The notes beneath the pieces were generated by a model, which was given only the letters and a program-made list of their open reading frames with translations, did not search any database and had not been told where the DNA came from. Both the position numbers and the translations under genes were made by a program. From the NCBI RefSeq assembly GCF_000506985.1, contig NZ_KI650981.1, positions 47,122-111,121 of the forward strand: a stretch of 64,000 nucleotides of DNA, in the 5' to 3' direction. The first letter of the stretch is position 1. Every line of letters begins with the position of its first letter. Origin of the DNA: Advenella kashmirensis W13003. Lineage in GTDB: Bacteria > Pseudomonadota > Gammaproteobacteria > Burkholderiales > Burkholderiaceae_B. Of the stretch, positions 26,807-36,065 are shown in pieces.

Positions 26807-27633
26807 TGACGATTTCTTCCAGTCAAACGAATAATACGGTGGCCGCAGGCAAAGTGTGGCTGGTCGGCGCCGGCCCCGGCGACGCGGAACTGCTGACGCT
26901 CAAAGCCTATCGCACCTTGCAGAGTGTGGATGTCTGGCTGGTCGATGATCTGGTCAGCGACGACATTCTGGCACTGGCGCCCACACATGTCCGCATCGTG
27001 CCGGTAGGCAAGCGTGGTGGCTGCGTGTCTACGGCACAAGGGTTTATTCTGCGTCTGATGGCGCGCTATGCCCAATCAGGTTTGCAGGTTGCCAGGGTCA
27101 AGGGAGGAGACCCTTTTATTTTCGGCCGTGGCGGAGAAGAGCTGGCGTGGCTGCGGGATCGAGGCATCGCAGTTGAGGCGGTGGGCGGAATGACGGCAGG
27201 ACTGGCGGCGGCCAGCGCCTTGGGCCTGCCTCTGACGCATCGCGAAGTGGCGCGTGGCGTGGCTTTTGTGACGGTGCATACTGCCGATGGCACCACCCAT
27301 GACTGGCAGACCCTGGCGCGCAGCGGGCTGACGCTGGTGTGCTATATGGGCATGGCCAGAAAGGAACAATTGCAATGGGAGATGCTGCAAGGCGGTTTTG
27401 CCGCCGACCTGCCGGTCGCTGTTGTTGAGCGCGTGACCTGCCGGAATGAACGCAGTCTGGTGACAACCGTGGGTGCCATGGCGGCAGATATCAGCGCGGC
27501 GGGACTGGGCAGTCCGGCGCTGTTGATTATTGGCAAGGCGGTGGCGCATCGGGTGTCGATGCAACGGGGATCGGCGCAACCAGGATGTACGGTGTCAGGC
27601 GTGGCCGAAGCGGTTGAGATACTTGCGGTATAA
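26803..27633 (+). CDS. cobA: Uroporphyrinogen-III C-methyltransferase
   Basis: Methylates uroporphyrinogen III twice with SAM to precorrin-2, the precursor of siroheme. Motifs: VGAGPGDAELLTLKA at the N terminus, VKGGDPFIFGRGGEE in the middle, and PLTHREVARGV. It is single-domain (276 aa), without the dehydrogenase/chelatase part of CysG. The ATG at 26803 overlaps the nasA stop; an adjacent ATG at 26806 is equally possible. As last gene of the operon it should raise siroheme supply for NirB when nitrate is used. A second copy of this activity is in cysG at 36 kb. Confidence 0.92.
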   Translation: MMTISSSQTNNTVAAGKVWLVGAGPGDAELLTLKAYRTLQSVDVWLVDDLVSDDILALAPTHVRIVPVGKRGGCVSTAQGFILRLMARYAQSGLQVARVKGGDPFIFGRGGEELAWLRDRGIAVEAVGGMTAGLAAASALGLPLTHREVARGVAFVTVHTADGTTHDWQTLARSGLTLVCYMGMARKEQLQWEMLQGGFAADLPVAVVERVTCRNERSLVTTVGAMAADISAAGLGSPALLIIGKAVAHRVSMQRGSAQPGCTVSGVAEAVEILAV

Positions 27634-27704
27634 CACCCAATCCGGTCCCGCCGTGTTGATAAATCGTCAGAAGTGCATAACGGAATAAACAAGAATTGGC
27701 ATAT

Positions 27705-29018
27705 TCAGATCCATCCAAATGCCTGCCCGATCCGCAGTGATATTGAGGCCAGAACGATACCGATGACTGTACGAATGATCCAAATGACAATCAGGCGAAT
27801 TAGATTCAGAGGAATCCGTGTCGCCAGCATGCAAGGAATGCTTCCGGAGAAAAATATAATACTGCTTACGGATACCACAGCTGCGATATATCGAATGCTC
27901 AGATCGGTATTCTTCAATAAAATGGCCGGTAGAAACATTTCTGCCAGGCCAGAGGCCAGCGCGTCGCTGTATTGCGTCATATGTTCAAAGCCGGTCAACC
28001 ATAAGGCGGGCTTTAAAACAATCCCTATGACATCAAAGACGAAGGTATATTTGGCGAGGATAAGACCAATAAAGCCAATCGCCAAAATAGACGGAGCCAC
28101 AATTGCAGCCATGTTCACGCCATCTTTAAAATCGGATAGAAACAGCTTATGCCAGGGTGGGAGTTGATCGTAATGGCGTTGTGTTGCCTCAATAGCTTCG
28201 ACGAGCCGATTTTCCGGTTTGGGTTGATCAACACGGTTCTTCGCATCATTGCTCAGCCCTCTTATGGGAGGCAAATGTGCACAAATCGCCGTGATGGCAA
28301 AGGTGACGATCAGTGTCGACCAAAAGTAAAAATTCCAATGATCGATCAGGCCCAGTGTTTTTGCCACGACCAGCATGAACGTTGCCGATACGGTAGAAAA
28401 GCCGGTTGCGATAATGGTGGCTTCTCGCAGCGAATATTTTCCGGACCAATATACTCTGTCTGTGATTAACAATCCGATCGAATAGCTCCCGACAAATGAC
28501 GCAACCGCATCAATGGCAGAGGTGCCGGGGGTTTTGAATACCGGGCGCATGAAGGGTTCCAGGAATACGCCAATAAATTCCATCAATCCGAAACCAACCA
28601 AAAATGTCAGCGCCAATGCGCCGATTGGAATCAGGATGCCTACCGATAAGGACAGCTTTTCAAATAAAAAGGGGAGCATATCGGCTTGCATGGCCCATTC
28701 TGGCGCTATCCCGAACAAGTAGGCTACACCGAGCAACAAACCAAATCCTTTAAACAATGTAAATATCTTCTCGCTGGTGGATGCTTTGAATCTGCCGTTC
28801 AGGAACGGACCCAGCACGCCGTAGACCATAAGCAGCATCAATAACACCAGAGCTATCGGTCTCAAGTTTTTAATTAAATAGCCGCTGGCATGGTCGACCA
28901 GGATGGTGGATTTGCCCGCCAGGGTAATGGGCACAAAAAACAAAAAAATGCCTATTGCGCTTAGAATAAAAATTTTTGTAATGGTTGAATAATTGGTTCC
29001 TGAAGTCTGTTCCGTCAT
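27705..29018 (-). CDS. YjiH family membrane protein, putative transporter of the hut cluster
   Basis: A 437-aa polytopic membrane protein with about ten hydrophobic segments, including IFILSAIGIFLFFVPITLAG at the start. It resembles the YjiH/nucleoside-recognition (Gate) family. Its position downstream of hutU and hutI suggests a role in uptake of histidine, urocanate or a related compound; this is inferred from context only. A strong terminator hairpin lies between hutU and this gene, so its expression is reduced or separate. Base composition is more AT-rich than the flanking nitrate operon. Confidence 0.78.
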   Translation of the reverse strand: MTEQTSGTNYSTITKIFILSAIGIFLFFVPITLAGKSTILVDHASGYLIKNLRPIALVLLMLLMVYGVLGPFLNGRFKASTSEKIFTLFKGFGLLLGVAYLFGIAPEWAMQADMLPFLFEKLSLSVGILIPIGALALTFLVGFGLMEFIGVFLEPFMRPVFKTPGTSAIDAVASFVGSYSIGLLITDRVYWSGKYSLREATIIATGFSTVSATFMLVVAKTLGLIDHWNFYFWSTLIVTFAITAICAHLPPIRGLSNDAKNRVDQPKPENRLVEAIEATQRHYDQLPPWHKLFLSDFKDGVNMAAIVAPSILAIGFIGLILAKYTFVFDVIGIVLKPALWLTGFEHMTQYSDALASGLAEMFLPAILLKNTDLSIRYIAAVVSVSSIIFFSGSIPCMLATRIPLNLIRLIVIWIIRTVIGIVLASISLRIGQAFGWI

Positions 29019-29032
29019 AAAGCACCCTTGCT

Positions 29033-29072
29033 AAAAAACCGGACCCCTTCTGATTCACTCATAGAAGGGGTC
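29033..29072 (-). terminator. Terminator between hutU and the yjiH-like gene
   Basis: On the minus strand GACCCCTTCT and AGAAGGGGTC form a perfect 10-bp stem with an 11-nt loop, followed by CGG and six T residues. It lies between two genes that otherwise look like one operon. Confidence 0.82.
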
Positions 29073-29086
29073 TGCATTTTTGCCCG

Positions 29087-30754
29087 TTATTTGATCATTG
29101 GCAGGTTTAACCCCTGTTCTGTAGCACAACGAATGGCCAGGTCATAGCCGGCATCGGCGTGACGCATGACTCCCGTAGCGGGATCGTTATGCAATACCCG
29201 ACCGATACGTGCAGCTGCCTCCGTTGTCCCGTCACATACGATGACGACGCCCGCATGTTGAGAAAAGCCCATGCCCACACCGCCTCCATGGTGCAGGCTC
29301 ACCCAGGTCGCACCGCTCGCGGTATTGAGTAAGGCATTCAGCAGCGGCCAGTCCGATACGGCATCGGATCCATCGCGCATGCTCTCGGTCTCACGGTTAG
29401 GGCTCGCGACGGAACCGGAGTCCAGGTGATCCCGGCCAATGACAATCGGGGCTTTCAATTCGCCGTTTTTTACCATCTCGTTAAATGCAAGTCCCAGGCG
29501 TGCCCGGTCCTTAAGGCCTACCCAGCAAATACGTGCAGGCAGTCCCTGGAAGGCAATCCGCTCTTTAGCCATATCCAGCCAGTGGTGAAGATGGGCATCA
29601 TGGGGGATGAGCTCTTTCACTTTCTGATCTGTTTTGTAAATGTCATCGGGATCACCTGATAGCGCGACCCAGCGGAATGGACCAATTCCCTGGCAAAACA
29701 GTGGGCGAATATAGGCGGGTACAAAGCCAGGGAAGTCAAAGGCATTTTCGACTCCCATTTCTTCGGCCATTTGGCGAATATTGTTTCCATAGTCGAATGT
29801 AGCAGCGCCGCATTTCTGAAATTGCAGCATCGCACTCACTTGTTTTGCCATACTCTGTTTGGCTGGCAGCGTAATGCTATCCGGTGCGTGTTGCTGGGCA
29901 CTTTTCCACTGCTCCAGCGTCCAGCCTGAAGGCAGATAACCATGAACAGGATCGTGTGCGCTCGTTTGGTCAGTGACCACGTCAGGTGTGATATTGCGTG
30001 CGACTAGTTCAGCATAAATATCCGCCGCATTGCCTAAAAGACCGACAGATACGGGCCGGCCTGTGCGACGGGCCTCGTCTACCATGGCCAGTGCTTCATC
30101 CAGACGGGTTGCTTTTTTGTCGCAATACCGTGTCTGAATACGAAAATCAATACGCGACGAATCGCACTCCACAGCAATCATACTGAACCCGGCCATGGTG
30201 GCAGCCAGGGGCTGTGCGCCGCCCATACCACCCAACCCACCTGTCAATACCCAGCGACCTTTTGCGTCGCCATCAAAATGCTGTTTGGCGACCGCGACAA
30301 AAGTTTCGTATGTTCCTTGTACGATTCCCTGGGAAGCGATATAAATCCATGAACCAGCGGTCATTTGACCGTACATCATCAACCCTTTTTTATCCAGCTC
30401 ATTGAAGTGGTCCCAGTTCGCCCAATGCGGGACAAGGTTGGAGTTGGCGATGAGTACGCGTGGCGCGTCGTTGTGTGTCTGAAATACTCCGACCGGCTTG
30501 CCTGATTGCACCAGCAATGTCTGGTCTGCATCCAGGTTTTTAAGTACATCGAGAATTCTGTCGTAACATTCCCAATCGCGGGCCGCCCGGCCAATGCCTC
30601 CGTATACAACGAGTCTGTCCGGATGCTCGGCGACATCCGGGTCCAGATTGTTCTGGATCATGCGCCAGGCTGCTTCGGTTTGCCAGTTCTTGCAATTTAA
30701 CGTGGCCCCGCGAGGCGCTTTGATTTTTCTTGAGTGATCAACACGAGTGGTCAT
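29087..30754 (-). CDS. hutU: Urocanate hydratase
   Basis: Converts urocanate to 4-imidazolone-5-propionate with tightly bound NAD, the second step of histidine breakdown. The 555-aa length is standard. Visible conserved blocks are [23 protein letters not shown] (nucleotide-binding loop), [19 protein letters not shown] (with the conserved catalytic-region Cys) and [18 protein letters not shown]. It lies 42 bp downstream of hutI and is transcribed with it. Confidence 0.95.
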   Translation of the reverse strand: MTTRVDHSRKIKAPRGATLNCKNWQTEAAWRMIQNNLDPDVAEHPDRLVVYGGIGRAARDWECYDRILDVLKNLDADQTLLVQSGKPVGVFQTHNDAPRVLIANSNLVPHWANWDHFNELDKKGLMMYGQMTAGSWIYIASQGIVQGTYETFVAVAKQHFDGDAKGRWVLTGGLGGMGGAQPLAATMAGFSMIAVECDSSRIDFRIQTRYCDKKATRLDEALAMVDEARRTGRPVSVGLLGNAADIYAELVARNITPDVVTDQTSAHDPVHGYLPSGWTLEQWKSAQQHAPDSITLPAKQSMAKQVSAMLQFQKCGAATFDYGNNIRQMAEEMGVENAFDFPGFVPAYIRPLFCQGIGPFRWVALSGDPDDIYKTDQKVKELIPHDAHLHHWLDMAKERIAFQGLPARICWVGLKDRARLGLAFNEMVKNGELKAPIVIGRDHLDSGSVASPNRETESMRDGSDAVSDWPLLNALLNTASGATWVSLHHGGGVGMGFSQHAGVVIVCDGTTEAAARIGRVLHNDPATGVMRHADAGYDLAIRCATEQGLNLPMIK

Positions 30755-30796
30755 TTTTTCTCCTATACAACATTGAAGTAAAAGCCGTTACGTGAG

Positions 30797-32023
30797 TTAA
30801 GCCAGGGTTGATTTCCCTTTGAAGTAACGCTGTTTCAAAAAATTCTGTCCTTGTTCGTAAACAATGTCGGCAGGGTCCTGCGTCTGCCAGACCAGTAAAT
30901 CTGCCTGATATCCCGGGGCGATACGCCCGATTCGGTCTGCCCGGTTCAGGGCAAGGGCAGCATGGTATGTCACACCAGCCCAGACTTCCTCGACAGTCAG
31001 TCCAAATTGAACGCAGGCCATATTCATTGCCCAGCGCAGACTGGCGAAGGGAGCCGTGCCGGGGTTAAAGTCGGTCGCTACGGCAATTGGGACGTGATGT
31101 TCGCGGAGTAAGTCAACCGGAGGTTTTTGTGTTTCGCCAAGAAAATAAAAGGCAAAAGGAAGCAGGACTGCAACAGTACCTGCCCGTTGCAATGCGTTAA
31201 CGCCCTCAGAATCCAGGTATTCAAGATGATCTGCAGACAGGCCATGGAAGGCCGTGACCAATTGGGTGCCCCCCGAATTGCTAAGTTGCTCGGTATGGCC
31301 TTTCACGGGAAAGCCCAGGGCGCGTGCCGTTACAAAAACGCGACGTGTTTGCTCCAGATTAAATCCGACCGTTTCGCAAAAAACGTCGACACTCTCAAAG
31401 GCCTTTTCCCGCGCCAGAGTGGGGATGATTTCAGTGCATATCAGGTTGATAAAGTCGTCAGGCCGGTTTTTATATTCAGGGGGCAAGGTATGAGCACATA
31501 GTAGTGTTTTGACGATTTCGACAGGAAATTTTGTCTGGAGCAGATCCATCACCTGCAGTTGCTTGCGCTCATGTTCCAAAGACAGTCCGTATCCTGTTTT
31601 GGATTCCAGAGTCGTCACGCCTTCACTCATTAAGTTGCGCAGGCGAGGGACCGCGGCGCGCAGGAGTTCGTCTTCAGTTGCCTGGCGTGTTGCGCGCACG
31701 GTGCTGTTAATTCCACCCCCCTGTTCGGCAATGTCCTGATAAGAAACACCACGTTGTCGTTGACTCCACTCCGCAGCACGATTGCCTCCGAATACAAGGT
31801 GTGTGTGGCAATCAATCAGTCCGGGTGTGACAAGTTGTCCTTGTACGTCAATACGGGCAACGTCATCAGGATGAGATGGTCCGGTCGCAGAGGGGAGCAC
31901 CGAGCGGATCAAGCCGTTTTCGATATGAACATCGTGTAAATCCCTTACGGAAAACCGCCCCTCCTGCCATGTTGCAATTTTTGCTCGTTCCAGTACAAAA
32001 GAATTATGAGTAGACAAATGCAT
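30797..32023 (-). CDS. hutI: Imidazolonepropionase
   Basis: Hydrolyses 4-imidazolone-5-propionate to formiminoglutamate. It is a metal-dependent amidohydrolase of 408 aa, with the metal motif DCHTHLVFGG near residue 73-82, the later GHTEQLSN and the catalytic-region block ATDFNPGTAP. It is first of hutI-hutU. A sigma-70 promoter and a TGTATACA palindrome lie directly upstream, fitting control by the HutC repressor encoded next door. No clear ribosome binding site precedes the ATG. Confidence 0.94.
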   Translation of the reverse strand: MHLSTHNSFVLERAKIATWQEGRFSVRDLHDVHIENGLIRSVLPSATGPSHPDDVARIDVQGQLVTPGLIDCHTHLVFGGNRAAEWSQRQRGVSYQDIAEQGGGINSTVRATRQATEDELLRAAVPRLRNLMSEGVTTLESKTGYGLSLEHERKQLQVMDLLQTKFPVEIVKTLLCAHTLPPEYKNRPDDFINLICTEIIPTLAREKAFESVDVFCETVGFNLEQTRRVFVTARALGFPVKGHTEQLSNSGGTQLVTAFHGLSADHLEYLDSEGVNALQRAGTVAVLLPFAFYFLGETQKPPVDLLREHHVPIAVATDFNPGTAPFASLRWAMNMACVQFGLTVEEVWAGVTYHAALALNRADRIGRIAPGYQADLLVWQTQDPADIVYEQGQNFLKQRYFKGKSTLA

Positions 32024-32041
32024 TGCAAATTAATTTAAATG

Positions 32042-32049
32042 TGTATACA
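32042..32049. promoter_or_regulatory. Putative HutC operator
   Basis: TGTATACA is a perfect 8-bp palindrome placed at the predicted +1 of the hutI transcript. GntR/HutC repressors favour such TGTA-TACA sites, so a bound repressor would block initiation. Confidence 0.5.
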
Positions 32050-32055
32050 TTTGGT

Positions 32056-32083
32056 ATTTTATGTTTTATCGGCAAAGGATCAA
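32056..32083 (-). promoter_or_regulatory. Putative sigma-70 promoter of hutIU
   Basis: On the minus strand TTGATC (32083-32078) and TAAAAT (32061-32056) are 16 bp apart. The predicted start near 32049 overlaps the TGTATACA palindrome. Confidence 0.5.
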
Positions 32084-32109
32084 TTAGTGACTTCCCTGAT
32101 TTAGACTGT

Positions 32110-32141
32110 AAACGAAACTTGAGCCACCAAGGGGGTGGCTC
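32110..32141 (-). terminator. Hairpin after hutC
   Basis: On the minus strand GAGCCACC and GGTGGCTC form an 8-bp stem with a 5-nt loop, followed by a T-rich stretch interrupted by other bases. It separates hutC from the hutI promoter. Confidence 0.6.
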
Positions 32142-32174
32142 ATTCATGTTCTGGCTCTCAGGCTGCAGACAATT

Positions 32175-32906
32175 TTATTTTGCAGAAGCAAGATATCGTG
32201 AATGCATTTTATAGCGTCCGCCTACTGCAAATAAATTCGCGTGGCTGATGAGCTGGTCTTTTGACCAAGTCCGGCGGGAGATACGCAGGCAGGCCTGGGA
32301 TGGATTGATTTGCAATAGTTGTGCGATCGATTCATCGACATTTACGGCTTCTATACTTTGCTCAATTTCGCTTAAGGGATAATGGTCCAAAAGGTATGCT
32401 GTCGCTGTTTTTTTTGTAAAGTCCTGCCGGAGAAACTGTTTGGCATAGTCCGCCTTGACATAGCGCTGCTCCAGTAGGGTGGGCACATCATTGTCAAAGT
32501 GAAGGACTTCCAGATAGGCTACAGAATGCCCTGCGGGAATGCCCAACCACCATGCCGCGTCCCCATAAATGGTTCGGTATTCCTGATGAATAATTTCGGC
32601 GTGGTAGTGTCCACCGTTATTCTTTATTTCTTCATGCAGGTCGACAATATCCATAATGGGAACTTCAGTTTGCCGGGGTGTGACAAATGTTCCCAGCCCG
32701 GCGGTTCTGGTCAATATCCCCTGTTCTCGCAAGAGGGTAATGGCTTTGTTGGCAGTCATCCGGCTGACATTGAACTGATGCGCGAGTTCAACTTCGGTTG
32801 GGACTTGATCGCCCGCACCCAGCACGCCCTGATCGATCAGGCCGCGGATATATGTTTCCATTTGACGGTAAACAGGTTGGTGTTTTTTCGGCGCGCTTCT
32901 GGACAT
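32175..32906 (-). CDS. hutC: Histidine utilisation repressor, GntR/HutC family
   Basis: DNA-binding repressor of the hut genes, released by urocanate in known relatives. A winged helix-turn-helix lies at about residues 10-78 (PTEVELAHQFNVSRMTANKAI) and a UTRA ligand-binding domain at about 95-235, with EVLHFDNDVPTLLEQRYV. The start at 32906 (MSRSAPKKHQPVYRQM) was chosen because family members begin close to this; an open frame continues to 33044 without family resemblance. It is upstream of hutIU on the same strand but ends before their promoter. Ligand is inferred from family. Confidence 0.88.
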   Translation of the reverse strand: MSRSAPKKHQPVYRQMETYIRGLIDQGVLGAGDQVPTEVELAHQFNVSRMTANKAITLLREQGILTRTAGLGTFVTPRQTEVPIMDIVDLHEEIKNNGGHYHAEIIHQEYRTIYGDAAWWLGIPAGHSVAYLEVLHFDNDVPTLLEQRYVKADYAKQFLRQDFTKKTATAYLLDHYPLSEIEQSIEAVNVDESIAQLLQINPSQACLRISRRTWSKDQLISHANLFAVGGRYKMHSRYLASAK

Positions 32907-33168
32907 TGGAATTGTCTTTACATTCAAACGAGTGTTGACATTATAAATGAGTGAGCTAAATAAAAGCGCGGGTGCGTGTGCTTGAGGTACGCCTGCTTGA
33001 TTAAGGGCAGTGATTGCAGACTTGCGAAAAAGACGGAGTGACATATTGGATCAAACCGCATTCACTGACATCGGGTAAAACTGCAGAATATCTGCGCTGT
33101 GCTGATGGGCAGTGCAGACGGTAAAAGGGCCCGACCGAAGCCGGGCCCTGCCTGATAAGGAGGATACG

Positions 33169-33246
33169 ATGAAGAAGATCGTATTACAACTTATCCTGGT
33201 CAGCATAGTGCTGGTGATGCTTTTGTATAGCACGCCAGCTTACTGA
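33169..33246 (+). CDS. 25-aa hydrophobic peptide, Ibs-like type I toxin candidate (copy 1)
   Basis: The peptide begins MKKIVLQLILVSIVL and ends LLYSTPAY. It is a single short transmembrane stretch with two Lys at the start. E. coli Ibs toxins are also tiny hydrophobic peptides with a basic start and an SF(S/P)AY end, so the resemblance is in size, charge pattern and terminal PAY. An AAGGAGG ribosome binding site lies 5 nt upstream, unusually strong for so short a frame. A predicted antisense RNA covers it. Compared with copy 2, five residues differ, and all but one of the core changes stay hydrophobic or small. A leader peptide or an unrelated small membrane protein remains possible. Confidence 0.6.
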   Translation: MKKIVLQLILVSIVLVMLLYSTPAY

Positions 33247-33252
33247 TCAGGG

Positions 33253-33275
33253 ACCGGTGGGTCTCCCCCCCACCG
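33253..33275 (+). terminator. Hairpin after the small ORF, copy 1
   Basis: CGGTGGG (33255-33261) pairs with CCCACCG (33269-33275). In copy 2 the stem is longer (ACCGGTGGG/CCCACCGGT). T residues follow but are interrupted, so termination is likely rather than certain. Confidence 0.45.
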
Positions 33276-33631
33276 ATTTCGGGTTTCAATTTACTTAATC
33301 GTGATGGTTATGTCAATACCGTATTTTCCGGGTCATCAAGTCAGAAGAAATGAATGATTCTCAGAGTATCTTCATGCGAAGAATCTGTACGAATTGATCC
33401 ATTCAATCAACTCATGCATCTACTTTTCAGAATCAAGGCGTCACACCGGGCGGCTGGTCTGATCGCGTCGAACACGCGATCGGTATACGGTTATTACGAG
33501 GGGATCAAATGGATCACAGGCTATCCTCAGACCCTGAACGGAAAGGCAGAATATTTGTACTGTGCTGATGGGCAGTACAGACGGTAAAAGGGCCCGACCG
33601 AAGCCGGGCCCTGCCTGATAAGGAGATTGCG

Positions 33632-33709
33632 ATGAACAAGATCGCTTTACAACTTATCCTGACCGGTATAGTGCTGGTGGCGCTTTTGTATAGCACGCCA
33701 GCTTACTGA
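33632..33709 (+). CDS. 25-aa hydrophobic peptide, Ibs-like type I toxin candidate (copy 2)
   Basis: The peptide begins MNKIALQLILTGIVLV and ends ALLYSTPAY, the same length as copy 1 and with the same C-terminal eight residues apart from none changed in YSTPAY. AAGGAG lies 6 nt before the ATG. The retained length, hydrophobic core and tail after nine base changes suggest selection for the peptide. The predicted antisense RNA of this copy covers the frame; because the copies differ, each antisense RNA may prefer its own mRNA. Confidence 0.6.
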   Translation: MNKIALQLILTGIVLVALLYSTPAY

Positions 33710-33715
33710 TCAGGG

Positions 33716-33739
33716 ACCGGTGGGTACGGCCCCACCGGT
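33716..33739 (+). terminator. Hairpin after the small ORF, copy 2
   Basis: ACCGGTGGG (33716-33724) pairs perfectly with CCCACCGGT (33731-33739) around TACGGC, with short T runs downstream. Confidence 0.5.
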
Positions 33740-33869
33740 TTCAGGTTTCAATTTACTTAATCGTGACCGTTATGTCAACATCGTATTTTCCGAAGTTGAC
33801 CGATCGCGCTCGCCTTGGCTACCTGAGCAAGGGTTCCCTGAACCCTCGCTTTCTTACAGAAAAAATGCC

Positions 33870-35920
<2,051 letters not shown>

Positions 35921-35930
35921 TGAACCCCGA

Positions 35931-35959
35931 AGTATAGGAGCTTATACGGATCCAGACAA
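35931..35959 (-). promoter_or_regulatory. Sigma-70 promoter of thiC
   Basis: On the minus strand TTGTCT (35959-35954) and TATACT (35936-35931) are 17 bp apart. The predicted start near 35924 lies just before the riboswitch aptamer. Confidence 0.65.
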
Positions 35960-36065
35960 GTCAATCCGGTGGATCCAGAGATGATGTAGCTGTTTTTGGA
36001 CTGTTATCTGCGAGCCATTGGTCGAGTGATTGGGCTGCGGGAATTTATGTTGTAATGCAGCAATA

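Larger units (their letters stand above)
33122..33281 (-). ncRNA. Predicted antisense RNA, copy 1 (Sib-like antitoxin)
   Basis: A minus-strand promoter TTGACA (33316-33311), 17-bp spacer, TAAATT (33293-33288) predicts a start near 33281. The RNA would run across the whole small ORF and its ribosome binding site and stop at a GC stem, AGGGCCCG/CGGGCCCT (33149-33126), followed by TTTTA. The expected length is about 160 nt, like Sib RNAs. Promoter hexamers are unchanged in copy 2 although the spacer differs. No transcript data are available. Confidence 0.55.
33083..33330. repeat. Copy 1 of a 248-bp duplicated unit with a small hydrophobic ORF
   Basis: This unit is matched by 33546-33792 with one length difference. 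Both copies keep, in order: a hairpin with compensatory changes (33092-33117 here), a GC-rich hairpin (33126-33149), a ribosome binding site, a 25-codon ORF, a second hairpin, and an outward-facing minus-strand promoter. The 33331-33545 gap between the copies shows no recognised feature. The build is that of a type I toxin-antitoxin repeat. Confidence 0.85.
33585..33743 (-). ncRNA. Predicted antisense RNA, copy 2 (Sib-like antitoxin)
   Basis: Minus-strand promoter TTGACA (33778-33773), 17-bp spacer, TAAATT (33755-33750), predicted start near 33743. It would end at AGGGCCCG/CGGGCCCT (33612-33589) plus TTTTA, after about 159 nt. It is laid out exactly as in copy 1. Confidence 0.55.
33546..33792. 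repeat. Copy 2 of the duplicated unit
   Basis: This is the counterpart of 33083-33330, offset by 463 bp (462 after the single-base indel). The stem at 33555-33562/33573-33580 (TTGTACTG/CAGTACAG) replaces CTGCGCTG/CAGTGCAG of copy 1, with three changed pairs that all still pair. Hairpins, ribosome binding site, ORF length and antisense promoter are preserved. Confidence 0.85.

Noticed and set aside
33331-33545. Possible gene between the two repeats
   Set aside because: The open frames there have no ribosome binding site and no recognisable content.
33051-33696. Paired 60-codon minus-strand frames (33051-33233 and 33514-33696) inside the repeats
   Set aside because: Their likeness follows from the duplication. 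They lack ribosome binding sites and run past the predicted antisense terminator; a non-coding antisense RNA explains the strand better.
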